From Norana najaformis (lineage: Eukaryota > Annelida > Clitellata > Crassiclitellata > Hormogastridae), in assembly GCA_964023275.1 (NCBI GenBank), contig OZ029921.1:32180230-32244229 (forward strand): a DNA stretch of 64,000 nt, given 5' to 3'. Positions 57,301 to 64,000 of this stretch are shown here, piece by piece. The stretch's first letter is position 1. Every line of letters starts with the position of its first letter. Under the pieces are notes generated by a model that saw nothing but the letters and a program-made list of their open reading frames with translations, was not told where the DNA came from and did no database searches. The position numbers and the translations under genes were made by a program.

Positions 57301-58204
57301 ACTTTGTCAAGTAAGACAGCTCCTCAAGGCTGGCATTTGGCAGTTCTTGCAACTTTTGCACGTAGTGACTGCACTGCTGTACAACTCTGTCATATCTCTG
57401 ATCACGATCCATGAAGTGATAATCTGGCCAATCAAATTTTTTGTCCTGCAGAATCATCTGCTCTAAAAGAAAAATTAGATATGGTGTTAAAAAACAAAAC
57501 ATGTATAATCCCATCAACAACACCAACATTGTAGCCTCGTGTTGTTGCTACAATGTTGGCAGGTGCAGCAAAGTAACTTGGACCCGGGTTAGTACTTGGA
57601 AGGGTGATCACTTGTAGAATACCACGCCACTTGGTGCCCACTCAGCCCTCCACCATTAATGGTCAGTACCAGTGCTAGTTCAAAGGTTAAAAAATTGTCC
57701 TGTTGTCTGATTGCTGTTGTCATGTTTGTGCCTCTCCTGATTGATCCTACAACATCGGGATCATGCTTCTGATTTGCCTTAGAAGCACGTAAACTAGCGC
57801 ACTCATAAGTAAGTTGGTGCCCTGAGCTTTCAAGCAGTGCCTCCAAAATTGTAGAGTTTGCGGTGATGAAGTGTGTTACCTTTATTTTATTACCCTTTAA
57901 ACTGTCCATCTAATATGATGATCATCAGTTGAATTCAATCCAGGCACATGCCCCAAGGGCTGTTGTTGAAAAAGGAGTCTTAATCAAGGTTGGAAAGGTG
58001 CCTCAACTGTGTAAAGTCAAACTTTTCGGTTATGTTCGGCTACCCTGCGTCTGAATCACAATTTTTACTACCGATTTCTCGTCTTCTTTTTGTACGTTGT
58101 TGTCCCTCATCCAGGATGTTGGTTAGCACTTCGAGATCAAAAGTTGCCGTTTTCCTCTCTGATGCCAAGTCTGGGTTGACATTCGCCGTTTCGTATCTCG
58201 CCAT
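45672..58204 (-). CDS. ACOX1: Peroxisomal acyl-CoA oxidase (complete, 14 exons)
   Basis: Exons in transcript order: 58204-58072, 57462-57303, 56762-56602, 54386-54279, 54033-53914, 53031-52916, 51699-51521, 50895-50733, 50035-49845, 48815-48663, 48062-47957, 47273-47130, 46715-46509, 45734-45672. All phases agree; 667 residues (human ACOX1: 660). It oxidises acyl-CoA to trans-2-enoyl-CoA with FAD and gives H2O2, the first step of peroxisomal beta-oxidation. Visible: N-terminal [108 protein letters not shown] and [15 protein letters not shown] with the likely catalytic Glu432. The C-terminus is SKL, a peroxisomal targeting signal. Intron 48816-49844 has a GC donor. An in-frame upstream ATG at 58240 would add 12 residues. 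A DHA/ACOX3-type assignment is less likely. Confidence 0.97.
45975..46147 (+). repeat. Interspersed repeat family B, copy 6 (in the last ACOX1 intron)
   Basis: One of the most complete copies: AAGTTTCTTCAGCGCCCAAC head, CTTATTCACAGGCGCCCAGT middle, GGGTTCGGTTCCAGGTCG block, and an expanded (CAGG)n(CAGA)n run at 46104-46146. It continues into GTGGGTGATGT, as in copy 1. Confidence 0.78.
47382..47438. repeat. 19-bp tandem repeat, three copies
   Basis: Three nearly identical units of CATTAGTCATTAATTTATT in an ACOX1 intron. Confidence 0.9.
50530..50655. repeat. Degenerate tandem repeat (GTGATTAAATGTTG-like)
   Basis: About seven imperfect units built on GATTAAATGTTG or GATTAACTGTC within an ACOX1 intron. 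Confidence 0.75.
51255..51321. repeat. (TA)n microsatellite
   Basis: About 33 TA units without interruption, in an ACOX1 intron. Confidence 0.97.
51855..52150 (+). mobile_element. SINE family C, tRNA-derived, with conserved-core-like body
   Basis: The head reads like a tRNA: TGGCCTGTTGGTAGTGTGG (A-box region), then GGTTGCAGGTTTGAGTCTGC (B-box region). The body has GAGCAAGTTGCTTATGCACG, similar to the GGGCAAGTCACTTAACC core of ancient SINE superfamilies, then CAGCTGAAAAGTAAATGACA-like and CACTAGGGACATGGGAGTTG parts. Partial relatives lie at 53690-53825 and 54560-54640. It is antisense to ACOX1 and intronic. Confidence 0.7.
53519..53680 (+). mobile_element. LINE 3' UTR fragment (same family as 13207-13741)
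   Basis: The stretch from CCTTCGTAGGCTGTTTCTGT through CATCGACTGATGCCCTGAGC and ATTATTACACTGGTATTATAG follows the 3' UTR of the LINE at 13207-13741 nearly base by base. Only the 3' end is present, inside an ACOX1 intron. Confidence 0.85.
53690..53825 (+). repeat. SINE family C, partial copy
   Basis: B-box-like ATAGGTTTGAGTCTCTAAGC, then AGAACAAGTTGTTCATACAC, matching the body of 51855-52150. The first part of the head is lost, directly after the LINE fragment at 53519-53680. Confidence 0.55.
54560..54640 (+). repeat. SINE family C, 3' fragment
   Basis: AAGCAGCACAAATCTGGCAA followed by CAGTTGAAAAGTAAACTGCA and GCATTGTCTGGG parallels the second half of the copy at 51855-52150. Confidence 0.5.
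56465..56540 (-). repeat. tRNA-like SINE head (antisense)
   Basis: On the minus strand: GGTGGATAGTCAAGTGGTTA (A-box region) then GGGATACAAATCCC (B-box region) in tRNA spacing. No acceptor-stem pairing supports a real tRNA gene. Located in the ACOX1 intron 54387-56601. Confidence 0.5.
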
Positions 58205-58862
58205 GATCGGCTGCTGCAATGCTGCAAACTTTTGTAACAAAACTACACAAGCATTAACTGCACAAATTTAGAAGTCAAGTTTATCGTAATCTTTAATGTC
58301 GAGGTATAACTATATCACTTCGATACCATTTCTTACGAAAATCTCACATCCACGAACTTTGCACGTCTGACCGACCAAGGTTCACCTAGGTCCGAAAATC
58401 AGAACGAACTCAAGATTAAATGACCGATCCTTGCATAAGTGACACATTTAATCAAAGTGAATAAGTTGCACAATGCAAATCAACCACAGAATGACTAATT
58501 AGTAATTTTTAATAACTTTACTCGACTTACAAGTACACCTTTTGCTTTATGCACTTTCTAATAACGGGTCGTGAACCTCATTTGCATAGACCCCTTCAAG
58601 TCGTCCTCGTAACGCGGGGCGCACTCTAGCGAATGTAGCGAAGGTAGTGCGACAGCAATGGCATCCATCGTGCGAAGTTGCAAGAATTAAATAGGTTTTT
58701 TGGCTTGAAAAATATGTAAAAACCTACCATATCACAAATGAAGTTTTAGGTTTTTTGGTACAAATGAAAAAATCTGATTTTTGTTTTTATATTTTTTGGT
58801 AGCAAAATAAATCTAAATTAATACATCGCTGCGATTTCGATGTTCAAGATATTGTGCATCGA
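58205..58862 (-). promoter_or_regulatory. Upstream region of ACOX1
   Basis: This holds the ACOX1 promoter on the minus strand; no TATA box is obvious. An ATG at 58240 lies in frame with the coding sequence without a stop between. The DNA further out is AT-rich without a gene. Confidence 0.4.
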
Positions 58863-58902
58863 CCACAGACATTATGAATATTAATATTCATGACGTCTGT
58901 GG
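58863..58902. repeat. Near-perfect 40-bp palindrome
   Basis: CCACAGACATTATGAATATT followed by AATATTCATGACGTCTGTGG. The halves pair at 18 of 20 positions, with a perfect 18-bp core ATGAATATTAATATTCAT and no loop. It ends 7 bp before the large foldback. Confidence 0.95.
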
Positions 58903-58909
58903 CATCAAC

Positions 58910-59144
58910 GCAATCTTGTAGTATCGTGGTCCAATGTTTTCATTAGCATGTGGGCGTGGCTTCACCTCTGGCTGAAGCCCCGGCAGAGCCCTTGCTGCAG
59001 CCCTAGCTCAGGGGGACAAGGTGAAGTGTTAGGGTTGGGGTTAGTTGCAGCAGCCAGGGCTAGGGCTGCAGCAGGGGCTCCGCCAGGGCTGAAGCCACGC
59101 CCACATGCTAATGGTAACATTGGATCACGATCCTATAAGATTGC
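58910..59144. mobile_element. Large GC-rich foldback element (MITE-like)
   Basis: Left arm 58910 to about 59008 and right arm about 59055-59144 are reverse complements. The outer part GCAATCTT...CATTAGCATGTGGGCGTGGC pairs with GCCACGCCCACATGCTAATG...AAGATTGC, and the inner GCTGCAGCCCTAGC with GCTAGGGCTGCAGC. The ~45-bp loop holds GTTAGGGTTGGGGTTAG. The left arm has an insertion of about 13 bases. No target duplication was identified. Confidence 0.85.
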
Positions 59145-59169
59145 CCCTTGACCCTGCAGTTTTCAATGG

Positions 59170-59320
59170 GTAAATCGGGTGAAATCATTCACCACTGCTG
59201 CCAATTTGAATGGATGCCACGCCACTTAAGGTCCCCGTGTACGGATCGTGCTAGCCCGAGATTCAAATCTCTGAATTAAAACCAAGACCGGGACGCGAAC
59301 CGGCTACTCAACTCAGGGCT
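59170..59320 (-). mobile_element. SINE family A, second copy (minus strand)
   Basis: On the minus strand it reads GGTTCGCGTCCCGGTC (B box), GAGATTTGAATCTCGGGCTA, CACGGGGACCTTAAGTGGCG and CCATTCAAATTGGCAGCAGT, as in 41060-41322. The 3' ACATTT tail is missing. Confidence 0.8.
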
Positions 59321-61029
59321 AAATGTTCTATTCTGATCTAAACGTTCCGCCAGTGTTCTTTGTAGGTCGTCTGGTGGAAATAAATGTGCAAACATAAAAC
59401 TTAAAAATCCGATTCACCTATTTTTCTATTCAAATGGTAGTTTTTTGCATCTTTTCATGGTTCCACGTCCACTTTTGTCACCTCTAACGAGAACACCACG
59501 ACCTCTGTGCCCAACATACGTTGCCCTAAAATCCCTCAACTTAGTGGATTGAAAGGCACCAACTTTATTATGTTGCTTCGTAGTTGATGACTATGGGGAA
59601 ACGATATGTAAATGTAAATCTCGGAAATTTTTTGATCAGCGCCACAAACCCGCAAGGATACCTTTGCAAATATCAAGTTGACATGATTGTGGTCAGTGTC
59701 TCGCCGCAGCACTAGGGCATCGCTCACAACCCAGGCTACTCGGCCCTGCATGGATTCATAGAATTCATCAGTCAGAGGTAATTGTTTTTGCTTTCATTTG
59801 AAGGTTTGTTTGTAATTCAGTTAATATTTATTTAAAGTCCATGCAACCATGCTTAATATTAAGTCAAATATTTTAATATAGGTTTGAAGTTCCCAGGGAA
59901 GAAATCTACCCAACAATTTTTGTTCATTCATTTGACTGAAGTTTTCCGCTGGCACTGGCTAATTATGTCAATTGTTGGATTTTTCAAATTTTAAGTGTTT
60001 TTACAGTGAAGTAGTGCATTCAGTTCTGCTAAAATGATGTATCATTTATATAAATATTCCATGTATAGTCCAGGAGATACTGTCAAACATCATGACCACC
60101 ATTTTACAATTTTTGAGAAATTCATAGTTTCAACAGCAAGCATGGTCTTCTTATTAACTGCTAAAACTGTAGGCTTACCAGTACTTATAATGAACCTATT
60201 CAAATGACATCCAAGGATAGTTGTTTTTTGAAATTTTACATCATAAACCCTCAACCAGTCTTAAGTTGTTCATAAGACTTCATCTGTGCCACAACCATTT
60301 ATAATAGGCTACACAACTTTTCAAAGTGCCTATGGCTTTTTGCCTCAAGCATTTCAAGGATTTGCAAATATAATATGCATGGAATTTTGCCTTTACCTAA
60401 ACATGCTCTTGCCACATATCTCCCAGTTACAATTTCTGTGGTCTACTTACAGAGATTTGTTGCCTACAGACATATAAAAGCACAAAAAATTCCTCATTTA
60501 TTACATTTTAGTGTTACAGGTATCTATATATCAGCAGTATAAATAGGAGACCAGCAGTATTTGGATCCTACAACAGGGATGTGTCAAATAACGTTTTCAG
60601 TGGGGCGAGATTCAATATTTGGGGCAGTAACCCTGGAGATATACACAAATATCCGATTGGTTTCATCTTTTAAAACATTTTTGCCTCATTTATATTTAGT
60701 TTTTGTTAGTTTCTAAAAATTTCTTGCAAATTTCAGATTGACTAGCAAAGTTTAACTGAAAATCAATTACACATTTGGGATTTCAGAAGTAGTGTAGTTT
60801 GGTTCAAACTGTGCTAGAAAGGTGTTTCAATATCGATTGCCCTAATCAATTTTTCTTCATTCAAACACTGCAAATAATGATTTACTCATACCTTCTCATA
60901 TTGGTTAAGCAACAGCTTGTGTGCAAACCTGACGGCAATTGATCAAGTCCATCTGCACAGGATTTTTGTGCTTTCTAATTAAACATCATTCGATTAAATT
61001 CTTTATAGGCCTATGAACAATTCACATAC
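59321..61029. other. Intergenic or intronic DNA; one weak exon candidate
   Basis: Mostly AT-rich. A minus-strand frame at about 59790-59650, reading LTDEFYESMQGRVAWVVSDA and ending FAK|GTATCC, could be a further exon of the gene at 61030-63904, but its acceptor lacks a pyrimidine tract. Nothing else is recognised. Confidence 0.3.
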
Positions 61030-63904
61030 CTGTAATTCGATGCACCCAGGCCAAAAGCCATTGCCCTTTTGCTGTCTCATTAATTTTTGAATATGTCAAT
61101 GCTACAGAATTTTGGTTGCAGTTTTTACATAGCACTGGTACACCTTTCCATATGTACATCGAAAGAAACAAGCAAGCATCTTTACTCAGATCACTCCAGT
61201 AAAAAGTAATGACAATAGCTGATATAAAAAAGTAGGAGAGCATCAGAAACAAAAGAATCGGTTGAAGAACTCTAGTGAAAAGTGGAAAAAGGCGAATGTC
61301 ATCTGTTCGTTTCTTTGGAACATTTGCTTGTATGCAATCTGTAACAAACTTGTTTCTTGTTTCAAGGGTTTGCAAATATGATACGCAAGGAAGACTTCGC
61401 GCAAAGCAGTTTGTTGAAAAGATGATCAGAATATATGTTGTCTTTGGAGCGAGATTGCGCAGAACCGCCTGTGATCGCTTGGGAAGAAACTTCCTGATGC
61501 GGATGCACTGAAATCCTCCTTTGCAGAGAGCCGCATGGTCCATACTGGCAAGAGCCATTCTTGAAGGAATATCATCATGATTTGCTGGAACTGGTTGATA
61601 ATAAAGAAGAAATGACTTGACACTATTGATGTTGCTGTCACTTATCCAGTAGATGCTTGCAGATTTGCTTCCTATTGTACACCAGCTTCGTAGTATCTTT
61701 GGAGAACTGGGAACTGAAATTTACAATTTTTGAAATTGTTGAAAGATCATGAATAAATATCAAGTTCTAAAGCTTTATTAAATTGTACTAATGAGTGCAG
61801 GCTTCATTTCTGCTAAATAAGTTTATGGCATTGCCTATTTCAAAGATTATCTAACTTTTACATTCTATATTTTAAAAAAACATGGTGTTGTTGGTGATAA
61901 GTGACTTGACTTGGTTACCAAATGGCTGACACATCTGCCTTTTGCCTCTGTGACTCGAGTTTGGATTCCAGGTTCACCATGGCCAATAACCTTAAGGAGT
62001 ATTGTCAAACCTCCATCTTGGAGGCCATCATATATATTAGATGTAAGTACTGTATGACTTTGTTCAAGTAGCAGACTGTTCTTTGCTGATCTACAGAAGC
62101 AAAATACTTTGAGAACAAGTCATTAATCCTATTTTAACAGAAGCGTGTTTGCCAAACACTCAGTACTTCTTATTTTACTTAAAAGTACTATTTGGAAGAA
62201 TACATCTTTACTTTACTTAAATAAAGTCACTGACTCTGGTCCGATACTTTGAGCAACACTTAGTCCTGCCAAACACTACTGTCACAACGTTGATGAAGGT
62301 TATAGACAAACAATTTCAGCACAGTCATAAATACTAGACAAGCATACAGGACAATTGGCAGTATACAGTTTTTAAAATCAGGTTTGTTCAACCAATACCT
62401 TTCTGTGGAAATAGAAATGCTTGACCAAGAAGATTCAGTTCCCTCTTGAAGGTCATGTCCATCTGGGAAAGCTCAGTAAACTCCTTGTCTACTTTGTCAT
62501 GAGGGCCTCCGACACCTTGATCCAAAAGCAGTTGGCCAGAATTCAGCTGAAGTTCACTGATTTCAAAAACACCACCTGATTTAATTCTATAAAATTTAAT
62601 TGCAATGAACTTGTAGTAATTCATAATAAATATCCATCTCAACTGTTTTGAACCTATTGCAATTGGACATCACTATAAGGTGATACAAGATGATCCCAGT
62701 GCAATAAAACTGTCAGATAATGTCAACTGTGGCATAGAAAACACAGAACTGATATCGATAGAAGAGTAAAAAATATTTAATACTGATTTTAGGCTAAAAC
62801 TTGTATTGTTCTCTGTCATAGAAATTACAGGTCTCAATTCTTGTATGAGTTACAGAAATGCTACTTGCCTTTTTATTCGAGAAAAAGTCTGCAACAAACA
62901 CCAAATATACACAATATATTTTAAATCCCTGTACACCATGAAAGTAGTGCTTGGCACTAAGATATCTTTTTTCCCTGATAGGTCTGGAGTTAAATATTCA
63001 CACATTCTAAAAAAATTTACTTCTCATTCATGACCAGAAACCGTCAACCTATTTCAATTATCTTAATTTTAAAGCACCAGCAGCCTCGTTATGCTTTTAG
63101 AGACCAACATTCAGTCAGTCACTCAACCAGTAAAACTTTTTGTATAGCACGTGATCACACAGATGTACACCATCTGCCTTCACATCCATCCTCCTTTCTT
63201 CTATTCCTGGCTGCTGACCACTGCGATCGTCTGTTCAGGGCGATCTCGCCCTCCCTCTAGCTCGAACTGCCACCGCTTAGCGCCACAGCTTTGCTATTGC
63301 TGGCCCTGCTTCCTGGAATGACTTACCTGCCGACCTTCGACGGGAGCTTCTCTCCTTCTCCCCTTCCTCTTTTGCAAGCGCTTGGATGACAAGCCGGGAG
63401 CACCTGTGATGAGGCTACCTTGAAGCGGTGTTTTACAAATTTCTTATTACAATTACAATTACGCCACTGAATTCGAAGTAGTAAGCTGCTGCAATGTCAT
63501 GTATCCACATTTTTATGATATGCTGCATTGTTAAAAAATGTTCTACTAAAGTAAAATGTCCTCAGGTTCGTGACATCTGTCTACTGGGGTCAGCTGGACA
63601 ACTGATTCACTCATTTAGCATACAGCAAAGAACTTGAAAGAAGGCAAAACTCTGGCTACATAACCCTGAGAAATCCAAGGCTCTGGCTTTCTGAATGCCT
63701 CTGCAGAGATTCAGCCGCACGAAGTAGGTCCAAGCCAGTGACGACATCACTCTCAATGCAATTCAGCTGGTCCTGAATCGCGTCCACAGGTGGCTGAATG
63801 AACTGCGAAAGACACTCTCGAAAGTCATGCCGCTTTTTTCTGATCGTGTTTTTCATGCACAGTATTCGTCGATCCAGAACAGTCTTCTGCCTCAACAACT
63901 CCAG
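61030..63904 (-). CDS. Partial gene: coiled coil, fibronectin-III-like domain, predicted membrane segment
   Basis: Internal exons 63904-63665 (phase 0), 62609-62399 (or from 62586 with another small exon between) and 61713-61030, with agreeing phases. The gene is incomplete at both ends: the first exon lies beyond the window, and a strong donor CAG|GTATGT ends the last at 61030. Exon 1 is a coiled coil (LDRRILCMKNTIRKKRHDF, then FIQPPVDAIQDQLNCIES). Exon 3 starts with an FN3-like fold (SSPKILRSWCTIGSKSASIY, FLLYYQPVP, NLAPKTTYILIIFS), then a basic linker and a hydrophobic helix, QPILLFLMLSYFFISAIVIT. Coiled coil plus FN3 recalls CRLF3, FSD and TRIM-type proteins, but the membrane helix does not fit these and may be read-through of an unspliced intron. 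Not named. Confidence 0.5.
61915..61985 (+). repeat. Degenerate tRNA-like SINE head
   Basis: GGTTACCAAATGGCTGACAC (A-box region) and GAGTTTGGATTCCAGG (B-box region) in tRNA-like spacing, inside the intron between the last two exons of the partial gene. No intact cloverleaf. Confidence 0.4.
63100..63465 (+). pseudogene. Decayed LINE ORF2 tail with 3' microsatellite
   Basis: The frame with SFAIAGPASWNDLPADLRRE, then SPSSFASAWMTSREHL, is the LINE C-terminal APRLWNSLP...LKT.LF block. It ends in a short (ATTAC)n-type tail (cttattacaattacaattac). Antisense to, and in an intron of, the partial FN3-like gene. Confidence 0.75.
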
Positions 63905-64000
63905 CTACAACCACCAATGTTTCAAATGTATGAAGTACTGTGTCTTCAGTGCTGTTCATCTTGAAGTGCCAGCTACTGTCTGAAAGTGCCATAGAAGTAT
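63905..64000 (-). other. Intron edge of the partial gene
   Basis: Upstream of the acceptor (GTTGTAG|CTGG) of exon 63904-63665 on the minus strand; no further exon is visible before the window ends. Confidence 0.4.

Noticed and set aside
63030-63260. 76-codon plus-strand ORF
   Set aside because: Overlaps a decayed LINE tail in another frame; not a gene.

Overview
This window is nuclear DNA from an animal. It holds multi-exon protein genes with GT-AG introns of about 0.1 to 9 kb, long AT-rich introns, (CT)n, (TA)n and (CA)n microsatellites, tRNA-headed SINEs, decayed non-LTR retrotransposon tails and a solo LTR. The proteins look bilaterian. The species cannot be fixed from the sequence; a marine invertebrate (spiralian or invertebrate deuterostome) is my inference from gene structure and repeat style.

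Layout. (1) 1-10.4 kb, plus strand: a ten-exon gene for an RPRD2-like protein that binds the RNA polymerase II C-terminal domain, starting at the left edge with its 5' UTR. (2) 10.4-17 kb: intergenic DNA with SINE, LINE and (CT)n repeats. (3) 17.3-23.9 kb, minus strand: a complete nine-exon NADP-dependent isocitrate dehydrogenase, probably mitochondrial (IDH2 type). (4) 24-26.9 kb: intergenic, with a solo LTR nested inside an older LINE tail. (5) 27.0-36.7 kb, plus strand: a two-exon gene for an unrecognised 254-residue single-pass membrane protein. Its 8.9-kb intron carries a foldback, a recent tandem duplication, SINE-like copies and GAGACTGAGAC-rich repeats. (6) 36.7-45.4 kb: a gene-poor stretch with several LINE tails, three short interspersed repeats and one possible orphan first exon. 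(7) 45.7-58.2 kb, minus strand: a complete fourteen-exon peroxisomal acyl-CoA oxidase (ACOX1 type) ending in the peroxisomal signal SKL. (8) 58.9-59.3 kb: a near-perfect 40-bp palindrome, a large foldback and a SINE side by side. (9) 61.0-63.9 kb, minus strand: internal exons of a gene with a coiled coil, a fibronectin-III-like domain and a predicted membrane segment, incomplete at both ends.

The genes are ordinary unlinked neighbours rather than a co-operating system: transcription control (RPRD2), NADPH and 2-oxoglutarate supply (IDH2) and peroxisomal fatty-acid beta-oxidation (ACOX1). Splice phases were checked exon by exon for the four main genes, and each model stays in frame to a stop. 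The most interesting points are two GC-AG introns with the same AG|GCAAGT donor, an upstream ORF whose stop overlaps the membrane-protein start codon, an acidic tyrosine-rich segment in RPRD2, the LTR-in-LINE nesting with a minisatellite next to the TATA box, the tandem duplication, and the palindrome-foldback cluster. I found no gene cluster suggesting a new enzymatic or defence system.
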